Below are positions 1-10,563 of a stretch of DNA of 64,000 bases, piece after piece. The notes below the pieces were generated by a model that saw only the letters and a program-made list of their open reading frames with translations, searched no databases and had not been told where the DNA came from. This DNA comes from Hellea sp. (GTDB lineage: Bacteria; Pseudomonadota; Alphaproteobacteria; Caulobacterales; Maricaulaceae), in NCBI GenBank assembly GCA_020629135.1, contig JAHDDX010000002.1:1-64000 (forward strand). Reading direction: 5' to 3'. Both the position numbers and the translations under genes were made by a program. Every line of letters starts with the position of its first letter. The stretch's first letter is position 1.

Positions 1-51
1 CGTCTGGGGATTGTCTACACAATCAATTAGAGATGATCATTTCCCAATGAT

Positions 52-79
52 CGACCCCGGGCTTCGGCGCGGGGTTTTT
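52..79 (+). terminator. Rho-independent terminator (upstream gene lies outside the window)
   Basis: ACCCCG-GGCTTCGGCG-CGGGGT followed by TTTTTT. Confidence 0.7.
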
Positions 80-2223
80 TATTGACCAGGCCGATAATCC
101 CGCGTCGCCAGCGGCAAAACCTCTTCGAGGGTCATGGGCATGTTTTTATACTCGCCGCGCGCAAATAAAGGCGCCTGATCGGCATAGTGTGGGGATGCTT
201 TATCGAGTGTCGCCGCGCCGAATTGATGTATGGTCTGAAGCGACAAATCCCCATTTTCATCCCAATCTGCGACCATGATATGCGTATCACCGGCGACTGC
301 CGTCAGGCCTTTATTCTCGACAAAGTTTTCATAGTGACCATAGATCGCGCGGAGCGTATCGGGACCGCCGCGCAAAGGCAGATCCACATCGCCGCGGCGC
401 AGACGATTGACTTCGCCCCAGGGTGGATCGAGCCGGCCAAATACGGTGATGAGATCGTCTGAGGCTTCCTGCAACGCATCCTCAAGCGGCATTTTATCCT
501 CAATAAACTCATAGCCCTTGGCATGCATGCCCGTCAGCACCACAATGGCGGTGCGGCGATCCGCGATCTCGGTCGAGCCGTTCCAGTTTTTGATCAGGCG
601 TTGGGCCTTTTGCAGGGTCTCGTCGTCAAATTCCATGGCTGCGATTTCAGCCTGCATCTGTCGGATATGAGTATCGGGATTGTAGTGGCCGTTGGCGCGG
701 TAGCGCAAAAGCTCTTCGGCAGAAATCGCCTTGTCCTGAACGAATTGCGCCAAAGATTGACGAGCCCGATTAGTCATGCGCGTTTCAATGCCGAAGGTTT
801 CAGAATAGTTTTCGCGTTTATTGTCAAATTCAGGATCGGTTATTCGAAACGGCGTTGAATTGGCCGAAAACAGCCAGCCACTGGGCGGGTTATAAATCTG
901 CGGCAGATCGGAATGATCCCGATATCCTGTCCAGATCAAGCGACTGTCATCGCCGGGCAATATCTCAAGCCAGTTCGGCCCCTCAATCCGGTCCGGCATT
1001 TTGGCGTTATAGACCTCGCCGATATTGCCGTTCTTATCCGCATAAACCATGTTAAACGACAGGATTTCATTCTCCGCCAGGGTGGCCTGCCATTCGGACA
1101 GAGACGTCGCCTTGCCCATATCATACCACTGTTCGACATTGCCGACAGCTTGCAGCCCGGCAAATCGTAAGGCGTAAAATCCGGTCGGGGCCTCAAGCAC
1201 GGGTCCGTGTTTGGACCAAAGCACGTCGCGGGTCACCGGCAAAGAAAACGGCCCAAAAAGTTTGACCCGAAACTTTGATTTGGAGCGTTCAAAATCAACC
1301 CATTCCCCGTCGAGCTTATATTGGGTCGGCTTTTTATCTTTATCGACTTCCAACGCGTAAATATCAATCAGATCAGGCCGGTTGACCGTCTGTGCCCAGC
1401 CATGATGAGGGGTGACGCCCTGGGTCAAAACCGGCGTTCCGGGAAATCCCGCCCCAGCAACATTATATCCGCTTTCTGAGACGACATGGGCCTCGAACCA
1501 GGCATAAGGCCCGACAAATGGCTGATGGGAATTGACGACTAGGCGCGTATGACCATCCTCAGATCGCGACGGCGCGACGGCAAAGGCATTAGACCCGCGC
1601 ACGGCTTCGGGCATGCTGCGGTCCAGCCGGCTTTCCTGCTGCCAGGGGGATACGCTCGGGCGGTCTTCAGCGGCAAATAATTCCGCTATTGTTTCATCCA
1701 TCCGAAAGAAAAAAGGTGTCGCCCAGGTAAAACCCGCCAGCACGTCCTTTTCCGTGACCGGTAACAAACCCGGTAACGTGTTCCCAGGGTTTTCAATGGC
1801 ATAGAGATTTAACCCGTCCGCATAGGCCTTGGCCATGGCGCGGGTATCGGCCCGCAAATGGGTCGGCGCCTTTTCGATCACCGCCTCTTCGACCTTGAAC
1901 AAATCATAAAGATAATCGGCCGGGGCGACGTCTTTGCCTTTATATTGGGCGCTCATCCCCCGCGCCGCTAGCACCACCTCCTGGATCGTTGCCCAGTCAT
2001 CCTCGCCGTGAGAATAGCCCAGACCAAAGGACGTATCCGGATCGGTTTTGCCAAAGATATGGGCAACCCCCCAATTATCACGAATGATACGGGTATTATA
2101 TTCCGCGGCCGTTTGACGGATCGCCGCTTCGTCAACCTTGGCCCCGCCCGGCGTCCACAGCCAGATCACGGTCGCCGCCACCGCCAGTATAAACAGGGCC
2201 AATAGGAATTTCAGAAACTTCAT
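79..2223 (-). CDS. Penicillin acylase family protein (Ntn hydrolase; AHL/penicillin acylase-like)
   Basis: 714 aa ORF, N-terminal signal anchor, internal GSNAFAVAPSRS Ntn-hydrolase maturation motif, SHQPF. Confidence 0.9.
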   Translation of the reverse strand: MKFLKFLLALFILAVAATVIWLWTPGGAKVDEAAIRQTAAEYNTRIIRDNWGVAHIFGKTDPDTSFGLGYSHGEDDWATIQEVVLAARGMSAQYKGKDVAPADYLYDLFKVEEAVIEKAPTHLRADTRAMAKAYADGLNLYAIENPGNTLPGLLPVTEKDVLAGFTWATPFFFRMDETIAELFAAEDRPSVSPWQQESRLDRSMPEAVRGSNAFAVAPSRSEDGHTRLVVNSHQPFVGPYAWFEAHVVSESGYNVAGAGFPGTPVLTQGVTPHHGWAQTVNRPDLIDIYALEVDKDKKPTQYKLDGEWVDFERSKSKFRVKLFGPFSLPVTRDVLWSKHGPVLEAPTGFYALRFAGLQAVGNVEQWYDMGKATSLSEWQATLAENEILSFNMVYADKNGNIGEVYNAKMPDRIEGPNWLEILPGDDSRLIWTGYRDHSDLPQIYNPPSGWLFSANSTPFRITDPEFDNKRENYSETFGIETRMTNRARQSLAQFVQDKAISAEELLRYRANGHYNPDTHIRQMQAEIAAMEFDDETLQKAQRLIKNWNGSTEIADRRTAIVVLTGMHAKGYEFIEDKMPLEDALQEASDDLITVFGRLDPPWGEVNRLRRGDVDLPLRGGPDTLRAIYGHYENFVENKGLTAVAGDTHIMVADWDENGDLSLQTIHQFGAATLDKASPHYADQAPLFARGEYKNMPMTLEEVLPLATRDYRPGQ

Positions 2224-2684
2224 GACGACACCATTACATCCGTTAAGGCGATTAAGCCCCCGCTTTTCGCACGCAAAACAATCTCACGCTCTATCCCCGG
2301 CTTTTCCTGAAAATTGCGACAGGATTTTGCAATTTCCAACAACCATTCTATCGATGGAATTAATGTTTGAAAGCATGAAATATGAGAATCAAATTTTTGA
2401 CGGTTTTCAAAGACATTAATTTGGAATTGCCAATCCTCCGCTAATGTCAGCCCGATAATTTCAATGTGATACATATCGAATATTTGACCTCTGGATTTTG
2501 AACCTAAAATCACTCGTAAACTTTCGGCCAGCAAAACATCAAAACTCAGAATTAGATCGCCATGCATTGAAAAAATAAGATCCGGATTAAATCGTATATT
2601 GATCTTTCCCTTTGGTACAACTCTGGAAGGATCTTCACATTCTTTGATTTCATCAACGTCGAAAGATATAGAAATGCTCATCAC
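2220..2684 (-). CDS. Hypothetical protein
   Basis: 154 aa ORF overlapping the acylase start by 4 bp; no recognised domain. Confidence 0.6.
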   Translation of the reverse strand: MMSISISFDVDEIKECEDPSRVVPKGKINIRFNPDLIFSMHGDLILSFDVLLAESLRVILGSKSRGQIFDMYHIEIIGLTLAEDWQFQINVFENRQKFDSHISCFQTLIPSIEWLLEIAKSCRNFQEKPGIEREIVLRAKSGGLIALTDVMVSS

Positions 2685-2896
2685 AAAACAGTAAGGGCAC
2701 GCAATCTCAAGTCAATTTCAAAAATTACATACGAGCACTCGGTTTTTCGAGCGAGAGTGTCACAAGGCGCTTACGAATTCGAATGGGATTGAAGAACAAT
2801 CAAGACGGGCAACATTTTGCACCTAAATTTCGATATCGCATTCTCCGAGTGACGCCCTATTCGACGGGTCCAGGATGGGCGCGTAGCCGCCCGGCT

Positions 2897-3340
2897 TTAT
2901 TCAATCAATTTGAGGTCCCAGGCCGTTGAGGCTTTTCGGATCATTTGTTTTTCGAGATCGTGATATTCAGCGTCGCTTTTGGCGATGTTCAACATCGCAA
3001 ATAAGAGTTCCTCTTTATAGGGAAAGTCTTCGAGCGAAAACACACTATCCCATAAGGGTTGCGACGATCCCGCATTTTCAAGCTGTTCAAGAAATGCTTT
3101 CCGCCGTGATCGAAACCAGCGTGTGAGCTGATCCCGGCTCATTCGGTATTCGGGCTTGAAATATTCGCTGATCCGCTCCACCGAGTCAGCAAAACATTCG
3201 ACCTCGACAGTCCGGACCTTTCGATCAACCAAGACCACAAACGCAAATAGCGTCAAAATTCCTTCAAGTGATTTTTCGTCCACGTCGTCCCCCAACAACT
3301 TTTTTAAGGACGCCCGCGCGATCTCTCTAGCAAAATTCAA
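2897..3340 (-). CDS. TerB-like tellurite resistance family protein
   Basis: LFAFVVLVDRKVRTVEVECF...MLNIAKSDAEYHDLEKQMI resembles the TerB fold. Confidence 0.65.
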   Translation of the reverse strand: MNFAREIARASLKKLLGDDVDEKSLEGILTLFAFVVLVDRKVRTVEVECFADSVERISEYFKPEYRMSRDQLTRWFRSRRKAFLEQLENAGSSQPLWDSVFSLEDFPYKEELLFAMLNIAKSDAEYHDLEKQMIRKASTAWDLKLIE

Positions 3341-3402
3341 AACCTGTTGTAAATCACATTTTTGTATTTTTTTCAGTCACTTACACCCTTAAGTAAACAG
3401 AT

Positions 3403-4257
3403 TCAACGTCTCGTAGCCGTAACATGACGTCTTGGACGCAGCGCCACAATATACAACCCTGCCAAAATGATCAGCGTCGCAATCATGAGGCGCAGGGTTA
3501 ATATTTCGCCGAGCAACGCCCAGCCCATAATGGCCGCCAGTGGTGGCACTAATAGCTGACTAGACGCAGTCATGGCACGGCTCAGCCGGGGCAGAACCGC
3601 ATACCAAACCGCATAGCCGCAACCCGATGTGATCGCCCCCGAAATGACCGCAAATAGGATGCCGTTTTGCGTCAGGGTCGGAGACGGCAAAATCAATATC
3701 AAAAGCGTCAAAGCCAAAAGGGCCGCCCGCCAGAAATTACCCGCCGTCATCACAAGAGGTGCCTTGGCCCCGCGGCCCAAGACTGTGTATATCCCCCAGC
3801 CAAAACCGGACATTGCCATCATGATAATCCCGGACACATCCGGCGTCCCCAGGCTGGGCTGAACCAGATAAACAAACCCAGCAAAGGCGATTAGAGCTCC
3901 AATGACCTGCCACCGGCTCAGGTCGCGCCGATAAGCGGCTTCGCCCAATATCGTGAGCTGGACGACGGTAAACAGACATAGCGCCCCAAAGCCCGTATCC
4001 AGTGACACATAGGCAAGCGAAAACATCAATGCATATAAAAGCAAGCTCCCCCCGCCCCACCATGACCCGCGCGGTGTGCCATTGCCCTCTTTGGGCATGA
4101 TTGTTACCAAAAGCGCGAGCGTCACCGCCCCCGCGATCAGGCGGATCAGGGTGAACTCTTCCGCGCCCATATCCGGATTGACCAACCCGGCCCGCGCCAA
4201 CAAGGAATTGGCGGCAAAAGCCATCAGGGCAAGTGCGGTCAGAATGAATGTTTTCAT
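3403..4257 (-). CDS. DMT (EamA) family transporter
   Basis: Multiple TM helices, MAFAANSLLARAGL N-terminus, EamA-like duplicated halves; start reassigned to ATG at 4257. Confidence 0.85.
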   Translation of the reverse strand: MKTFILTALALMAFAANSLLARAGLVNPDMGAEEFTLIRLIAGAVTLALLVTIMPKEGNGTPRGSWWGGGSLLLYALMFSLAYVSLDTGFGALCLFTVVQLTILGEAAYRRDLSRWQVIGALIAFAGFVYLVQPSLGTPDVSGIIMMAMSGFGWGIYTVLGRGAKAPLVMTAGNFWRAALLALTLLILILPSPTLTQNGILFAVISGAITSGCGYAVWYAVLPRLSRAMTASSQLLVPPLAAIMGWALLGEILTLRLMIATLIILAGLYIVALRPRRHVTATRR

Positions 4258-4372
4258 GGGTGCGTGGTAGTGCGCATTGAACGACGGCGCAATGTGATAC
4301 GCGATACTTCGCCTGCGTAATCCGTCGAAAACCACATTTGGTTGGTCGTGGGACAACATCCACCCGTTTCAA

Positions 4373-4434
4373 CGTCATGACCGGGCTCGCCCCGGTCATC
4401 CATGGATTCCCGTCTCAAGGGCGAGAATGACGGG
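4373..4434. repeat. Intergenic palindromic element (dispersed REP/MITE-like)
   Basis: ATGACCGGGCTCGCCCCGGTCAT hairpin followed by CCCGTC...GACGGG inverted arms. Confidence 0.55.
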
Positions 4435-4600
4435 ATGGCTTATATTCAAAGATTTTTAGCGCCACTCGCCTTGACCGCCTATTTCCCTTTCCGCGCTATA
4501 TGAGCGGGTTAAGAAGCTTCTCGCCCCCCTCGCTCACCCTGTATTCATGTGCAATTGCGCAAAAGCGCCTATATAGGGATCAGGTGAAAAGGAGAGCCCC

Positions 4601-5323
4601 ATGAGCACAGCCGAACTGAATACGCAAGAATTGCTGGAACAAATACTCGCCTCAGGCAAGGATCTAGTGAAAAAAGGCCGCGCCCAAAGCGAAGGCCTGA
4701 CCGATAAAGCCAAGGATATTGCCGCCAAGGGTGAAGATGTTTTGATTGACAAGCTCGACCTAGAAGATACCGCTGCGATCCGCGACGCCCTGCGCAAGGG
4801 CGTTGGAGCGGGGGCGGCCGCGGGCGCTTTGGCGTTGTTACTGTCCTCGCGTTCGGGTCGGAAACTCGCGGTGATGGGCGGGCTCGCCGGGCTCGGCACA
4901 GTGGCCTATAAAGCCTATCAGAAAAACGGCGGAAAAATGCCCGAAAACTGGAAGGACGAAGTTGTTGGCCTGATCAAAGGTCCCAAGGCCGAAGTTCGCG
5001 CTGAATCCCTGCTCCGCGCCATGGTCGCAGCCGCCAAGGCGGACGGTGAAATTCATACGGACGAAATCGCCCTGATCAAAGCCCATGACGGTGCGTCCGA
5101 AGAACTGCTGTCCGGCATTCTTGATCAAGACCCTGATCCGCGCGAAATCGCCCGCTTAGCCGATAGCGAACAGGCCGAGCGCGAAATTTATGCTGTCTCT
5201 TGCCGGGTTGCCGACGGCCTTAATCCCAAAGAACGGGATTATTTGGATAATCTGGCCATGGCGCTAAGACTTGACCCGGAGCTGGCTGCGCGCATAGAAA
5301 CGGATGTCAGAACGGGATCATAA
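4601..5323 (+). CDS. DUF533/TerB-domain protein (YebE-like)
   Basis: Gly/Ala-rich central membrane-like segment then LLRAMVAAAKADGEIHTDEIALI. Confidence 0.8.
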   Translation: MSTAELNTQELLEQILASGKDLVKKGRAQSEGLTDKAKDIAAKGEDVLIDKLDLEDTAAIRDALRKGVGAGAAAGALALLLSSRSGRKLAVMGGLAGLGTVAYKAYQKNGGKMPENWKDEVVGLIKGPKAEVRAESLLRAMVAAAKADGEIHTDEIALIKAHDGASEELLSGILDQDPDPREIARLADSEQAEREIYAVSCRVADGLNPKERDYLDNLAMALRLDPELAARIETDVRTGS

Positions 5324-5324
5324 T

Positions 5325-5666
5325 ATGATGAAATACGGGGCGTTACTTTTTTCAATCTTCTTCATGACCGCCTGCGCGGCCACTGCGCCGGCGCCTGATA
5401 CGCCGGGCCGTCCCTTGGCTCTCACCGGTGAAGTTTGTGGCGGGATTGTCGGCACAGTCTGTGCCAGTAAGGTCGATTTTTGCCGTATGGGGCCCGAGCA
5501 ACAATGCGGTGCGGCGGATCAGACCGGCATCTGCACCCCCAAGCCCGAGCTTTGTACCTTGCAATTTGATCCGGTTTGCGGATGTGACGGTGTGACCTAT
5601 TCCAATGAATGCGCGGCCAATGCCAAAGGCGTCAGCATCGTTTCGCGCGGGGAATGTGGCGGTTAA
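5325..5666 (+). CDS. Secreted Kazal-type serine protease inhibitor domain lipoprotein
   Basis: Lipobox FMTACA; LCTLQFDPVCGCDGVTYSNECAANAKGVSIVSRGEC Kazal signature. Confidence 0.85.
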   Translation: MMKYGALLFSIFFMTACAATAPAPDTPGRPLALTGEVCGGIVGTVCASKVDFCRMGPEQQCGAADQTGICTPKPELCTLQFDPVCGCDGVTYSNECAANAKGVSIVSRGECGG

Positions 5667-5776
5667 ATAATTGCGAACGTATCGCTTCAATCCACTTTAT
5701 AGCTAAGAACTGTTTAAGTTCGTTTTCACCGTTACTTTAGGGTTTTCGCCTATGACAATTCCACATTTGGCTGGAT

Positions 5777-7024
5777 GTGGGAAATATAAAAATGGCAGAA
5801 TTCTCAGCAAGAGATCGATTGCGGCTATTGGCAGGTGGTGGAGCCTGTTTGTTAGCAGCTTGTGGCGGCGGCGGCGCGAGCCCGGCCCCAACAGCGACCG
5901 GGACGACGGCACCCGCTCCTCCTCCGACGACCTCTGGGTCAACTGATGGCAATTCCGGAACTGGCGGAACGTCATCTGAGATGGCCACAGGACAGTTACG
6001 GGATGCTTTTGCCTCAAATTTCAGTGTCGGTACTGCGGTCGGGGTTTCGCGTATAAATCCCAATGATCAGTCTGCTGACATTGCGATAGACCAGTTCAAT
6101 TCTATAACGCCGGAATGGAGCCTTAAAGCCAACAATATCGCGCCGCGTGAAGGCGAGTTTAACTTCACAGAGGCGGACCGCATTGTAAATTGGGCTCTCG
6201 ACAACGGAATGAGAGTTCGTGGGCATGCCCTGCTCTGGCATGAATCAACGCCCGATTATTTCCTGCAGGGTACGCCCACTCAAATTCGAGCTCGTCTCGA
6301 AAATTATGTCTCGACGGTTGTTGATCATTTCCGGGGACGAGTCGACGACTGGGACGTGGCGAATGAGGTCGTGTCGCGAGATATATACCGGGGCAGCGAC
6401 GGAATCGGCCCCGATCGCCGCTCAGGCTGGTTTAATGCTGTTGGAAATGCCGATTACATAGATTGGGCTTTTCAGGCTGCGCGGGAAGCCAATCAAAATG
6501 CGAGACTATTTATCAATGAAGACAATACCGGAGACCCGATGATCCAAGGCTGGATGATCGAGATTGTACGGCGACTCCTGGATCGTGGAGTCCCGATAGA
6601 CGGCATTGGACATCAATGCCACCTCCCCTTAACGGCCGATGTGAATAGCGTTTTAGGGGCTGTTGATGCATTTAATCGCGAATTTCCAAACCTCGTTACC
6701 CATATCACTGAGATGGATATTAACTGCTATAATGACCCCGGATCATGCTGGGAATCAAACACGGGCTGCCAAGCCGATATCGGTGCGGAAGCGCCTGCGT
6801 CGCTGCTTGCGGATCACGCACGCTTGGTCAAATCCGTCATGGACGGGCTAATTGCCCGCCCCAACGTCGAATCTGTCACTTTTTGGGGCGTTCGGGATAG
6901 TGACAGCTGGTTAAATTCAAGCCCTGTGTCGCGCAGCAATCATCCATTATTATTTGATCGCAACGGCGAAGCCAAACCGGCCTTTTTTGCGATCACTGAC
7001 CCGGATTATGTGATCGAGGGATAA
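5777..7024 (+). CDS. GH10 endo-1,4-beta-xylanase, lipoprotein
   Basis: Lipobox LLAAC, Ser/Thr/Pro linker, WDVANEVV acid/base and ITEMDIN nucleophile motifs. Confidence 0.93.
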   Translation: MGNIKMAEFSARDRLRLLAGGGACLLAACGGGGASPAPTATGTTAPAPPPTTSGSTDGNSGTGGTSSEMATGQLRDAFASNFSVGTAVGVSRINPNDQSADIAIDQFNSITPEWSLKANNIAPREGEFNFTEADRIVNWALDNGMRVRGHALLWHESTPDYFLQGTPTQIRARLENYVSTVVDHFRGRVDDWDVANEVVSRDIYRGSDGIGPDRRSGWFNAVGNADYIDWAFQAAREANQNARLFINEDNTGDPMIQGWMIEIVRRLLDRGVPIDGIGHQCHLPLTADVNSVLGAVDAFNREFPNLVTHITEMDINCYNDPGSCWESNTGCQADIGAEAPASLLADHARLVKSVMDGLIARPNVESVTFWGVRDSDSWLNSSPVSRSNHPLLFDRNGEAKPAFFAITDPDYVIEG

Positions 7025-7069
7025 CAGCGACCTCTTGTCAGGCATGGCGCAAAGCACTAAGCCATAGCC

Positions 7070-8257
7070 ATGTTTCAAAGATTTTTCTCAGAGCTAAGAG
7101 CCGCAAAAATCCCGGTGTCCATCCGGGAATATCTGACTCTGATTGAAGGCGTTGATAAAGACATTCCAGGCGACAGTATTGATGGGTTTTACTATCTTGC
7201 GCGGACGGCTCTGGTCAAAGATGAACGTGATCTCGACAAATTTGACCAGGTCTTTTCACATGTGTTTCGCGGCATTGACTATCTGGACGATATTTTTGGT
7301 GTTGATGAAGCGGAAATCCCGGCCGATTGGCTGCGCGCTATGGCGGAAAAGTATTTGACCGAAGAAGAAATGGCCGAGATTGAGGCCCTGGGTGATTTTG
7401 ACAAAATCATGGAAGCTCTGCGCGAACGATTGGAAAATCAGGATAAACGCCATGAGGGCGGAAATAAAAACATCGGCACGGCAGGTACTTCGCCTTTTGG
7501 TGCTTATGGCTATAACCCCGAAGGCATCCGCATCGGTCAGAAAGAAGGCCGGCACGGTAAAGCTGTTAAAGTCTGGGATAAGCGGCAGTTTAAAAACCTC
7601 GACGGCGACAAGGAAATCGGCACACGCAATATCAAAGTCGCGCTCCGCCGCCTTCGTAAGTTCGCCCGGGAGGGAGCTGAGGAAGAACTGGACCTAGACG
7701 GCACTATTCGCGGCACGGCTAAACAAGGATGGCTCGATATTCGTATGCGCCCGGAACGCCGTAACGCCGTTAAAGTCCTGGCACTCTTTGATATTGGCGG
7801 ATCAATGGATGCCCATGTAAAACAAGTCGAAGACCTGTTCTCGGCGGCCCGGTCCGAATTTAAACGCCTGGAATATTTTTACTTTCATAACTGCCTGTAT
7901 GAGCATGTCTGGAAGGACAATATTCGGCGTATGCGCGAGGTCACGCCGACCTGGGATATTCTGCATAAATACCCATCCGATTACCGGGTTGTCTTCGTCG
8001 GCGATGCTGCCATGAGCCCGTATGAAGTCGCCATGCGCGGCGGTTCCGTTGAACATTGGAATGAAGAAGCGGGAGCCGTTTGGCTTAAACGTGTGGTTGA
8101 TATTTACCCACATCTCGTCTGGATAAATCCGACAGCGGAAAAATACTGGAAATATTCGCAATCCACCCAGATGATCCAGGAAATCATCGGCGAAGACCGT
8201 ATGTTCCCCATGACCCTGTCCGGCCTTGAAGACGCGATGAAAGAACTCGCGCGGTAA
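7070..8257 (+). CDS. VWA domain-containing CoxE-like protein
   Basis: LALFDIGGSMDAHVKQVEDLFSAA (MIDAS-like) ... EHWNEEAGAVWLKR. Confidence 0.85.
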   Translation: MFQRFFSELRAAKIPVSIREYLTLIEGVDKDIPGDSIDGFYYLARTALVKDERDLDKFDQVFSHVFRGIDYLDDIFGVDEAEIPADWLRAMAEKYLTEEEMAEIEALGDFDKIMEALRERLENQDKRHEGGNKNIGTAGTSPFGAYGYNPEGIRIGQKEGRHGKAVKVWDKRQFKNLDGDKEIGTRNIKVALRRLRKFAREGAEEELDLDGTIRGTAKQGWLDIRMRPERRNAVKVLALFDIGGSMDAHVKQVEDLFSAARSEFKRLEYFYFHNCLYEHVWKDNIRRMREVTPTWDILHKYPSDYRVVFVGDAAMSPYEVAMRGGSVEHWNEEAGAVWLKRVVDIYPHLVWINPTAEKYWKYSQSTQMIQEIIGEDRMFPMTLSGLEDAMKELAR

Positions 8258-8270
8258 CTCCCCCAAAAAA

Positions 8271-8295
8271 AAAGAGGCCCTTGAAGGGCCTCAAT
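8271..8295 (-). terminator. Terminator between convergent genes
   Basis: GAGGCCC-TTGAA-GGGCCTC, flanked by an A-run on + (U-run for the minus transcript). Confidence 0.8.
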
Positions 8296-8315
8296 AAACC
8301 TTAACCGTAACTGGC

Positions 8316-10355
8316 TTAGTTGTGGTTGTGTGTACCACTTTGCTGGGAAGAATTTCCAGCTGCGTCAGTTGCTGTCACCGTATAACTATAAGAACGGTTT
8401 TTGCGGGCACCTGAGAAGCTTACGCTATGCGAAGTTCCAAGTGGTGAGGATACCGAAGTTGAACCGATGGTCACAGTACCAGTCGTAGGTTCATCCGTTG
8501 TCCAGGTCACATCAAAAGTTTTCCGGCCTGTTTGCGTAGACGAAACATCTGAAATCACAGGCGGCGTCGTATCCGTTCCACCTGTGCTTCCGTCGGCAAC
8601 ACTGACAGATTGCGTAGTCGAATTTGACGCGCCTTCATTATCTGTGACAGTTAATCTTACAGTATAGGTACCATCAGCCGCATAAGTATGGCTTGGATTT
8701 GTAGCCGTTGACGAATTACCGTCTCCGAAATCCCAGCTTCTGGAAGCGATGCTACCGTCGGAATCAGAACTTGAATCTGTGAAGTCACAGGTCAAATCTG
8801 TACAGTTTGAACTAAAGCTTGCACTTGGCGGATTATTCCCGCCCGTACCGCCGCCACAGCTATCGCCCACACCGATGGCACAATAAGACTCAATTACCGC
8901 GTCACGTTCTGCTGTTCCGTACAAATCCATAGCGGATTGGGAAACTGCCGCTAAGGCCGCGTCATATCCGGTCGAACTTGTGAAGTAGTTGACATTTGCG
9001 TGGTAATAAATCTGTTCCGCTTTATCCATGCCGATACCTGGCACTGTGTTCGAAGTTTTACCGCGCGGATGAGACCCGCCTTCGACAAGAAGGTAATAGG
9101 CCAGGTTGAAGATACCTGAATTTAAGTGAACACCACCATTATCGGTATTCGTACCTTCATAAACACGCTCGGGGAAATAGTCAGTAGACTGACCATCCAA
9201 AGTCGGATTGTTCATATAACGTAAGGCGTCGCCTGGTGTTCCCGGCGTTGTGATATCTTCACCGATCTTCCAGGTATTCGCGTTGATGCCACCTTCATTA
9301 AAGGCTTCAGCACTCGCACCAAAGATATCAGACATCGCCTCATTCAAAGCACCAGATTGATCCCGATAAATCAGATCAGATGTAAAGTCTGTAACGCCGT
9401 GCGCCAATTCGTGCGCAACCACATCCAGATCGCCGGAAAGCGGACTAAACTGAACACCGTCCCCTTCGCCGTAAAGCATCTGATTGTTAAACCAAGCTGC
9501 ATTATTCCAGTTATTTGGACAACGACGCGTACCACAAACATTCACACTGCTGACAAGAGTCATGCCGGCATTATTCAATGAGTCACGGCCGAATTTCGTG
9601 AAGAAATAGTCGTAAGTCACACCCGCAAAATCATGGGCATCCTGCGCATCTTGTGGCCCGCAATTTGAATTGGTTTCATTACAAACCAGAGTGCCTGGCA
9701 TTTTCCGGCTATTATAAACTTCACCATTCGCATCATAAGTATTGCGGTTTTTGGCTGTATGCACTTGTGGGTCGATCAATACGATTTCACCGGTCAATGC
9801 ATCTGTATAAACGTCATCTACAGCCCAATCGCTGCCCTTGGTATACTCGATTGTCGACTTCCAAGTCAGACGCACAACGTCATCTTTACCGACAGCATAG
9901 GCTTTCTCATGCTTGCCGTGCAAAAGGTAGTTGGCAACGCCCATTTCATTTGCAGCACCGGCTAACGCGACATCTGCATCAACTTTCGCTTTTGATGCAA
10001 CACCACGGGTCTCACCCACCCGGCCATTGATCAAATTGATGTTGCCTTCCGGTCCAACATGCATGACAATATCCGCACCGCGAATTTTCTGTCCACGAAT
10101 GGTTTGATCCATACGTATATGGTTCACTCCCCGTTTATCTTTCTTTGATGTTTTGACGGAAAAGGATTGTCCCAAAGCATTTCGAGCCGCAGCTTGAGCT
10201 TTTTGACTTAGGTCGCTTTGTGTCAGCGAAGCTGCATTTTCAATTTTCCCGTTATTAGTTTTTTTCCAAATATTTTTGGCATGCGCGGTCCCCGTTACAG
10301 CAAACGTCATCGCAGCTACGGTCGTTAGCAGCGATAGTTTTCTTAAGGTTGTCAT
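8316..10355 (-). CDS. M4 (thermolysin-like) metallopeptidase with PKD domain
   Basis: Signal peptide, FTP propeptide, DVVAHELAHGVTDFTSDLIYRDQSGALNEAMSDIFG, PKD SRSWDFGDGNSSTATNPSHTYAADGTYTV. Confidence 0.95.
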   Translation of the reverse strand: MTTLRKLSLLTTVAAMTFAVTGTAHAKNIWKKTNNGKIENAASLTQSDLSQKAQAAARNALGQSFSVKTSKKDKRGVNHIRMDQTIRGQKIRGADIVMHVGPEGNINLINGRVGETRGVASKAKVDADVALAGAANEMGVANYLLHGKHEKAYAVGKDDVVRLTWKSTIEYTKGSDWAVDDVYTDALTGEIVLIDPQVHTAKNRNTYDANGEVYNSRKMPGTLVCNETNSNCGPQDAQDAHDFAGVTYDYFFTKFGRDSLNNAGMTLVSSVNVCGTRRCPNNWNNAAWFNNQMLYGEGDGVQFSPLSGDLDVVAHELAHGVTDFTSDLIYRDQSGALNEAMSDIFGASAEAFNEGGINANTWKIGEDITTPGTPGDALRYMNNPTLDGQSTDYFPERVYEGTNTDNGGVHLNSGIFNLAYYLLVEGGSHPRGKTSNTVPGIGMDKAEQIYYHANVNYFTSSTGYDAALAAVSQSAMDLYGTAERDAVIESYCAIGVGDSCGGGTGGNNPPSASFSSNCTDLTCDFTDSSSDSDGSIASRSWDFGDGNSSTATNPSHTYAADGTYTVRLTVTDNEGASNSTTQSVSVADGSTGGTDTTPPVISDVSSTQTGRKTFDVTWTTDEPTTGTVTIGSTSVSSPLGTSHSVSFSGARKNRSYSYTVTATDAAGNSSQQSGTHNHN

Positions 10356-10563
10356 TAGTTATTTCCTCCACTTTTTTTGACCTCGTTTGGGTACAGCCTG
10401 TCATCATAATGTCAAACGGAAACGTCACCAAAATGTAATGAAATTGTAACAATATCAATTGGTAGCAAATCCGCAGAACGCCACAACCAATGATAGAACA
10501 CACTGTAAACCTAATCCTAACCCTCTGTTGTTAGAAACACCCAGATAACACTGGGGATTTGGC

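Noticed and set aside
2700-2896. Possible small RNA or degenerate tRNA in the intergenic region
   Set aside because: Only a short GGGCG/CGCCC hairpin is visible; no cloverleaf or conserved RNA signature.
3737-4399. 220-aa minus-strand ORF overlapping the DMT transporter
   Set aside because: Out-of-frame shadow ORF of the transporter gene; composition atypical (Cys/Trp/His-rich), no domain.
10395-10425. CTGTCAT-CATA-ATGTCAA resembling a Pho box near the M4 protease
   Set aside because: Half-sites are degenerate and oriented toward the glycosyltransferase rather than the protease; not enough support without a genome-wide motif model.
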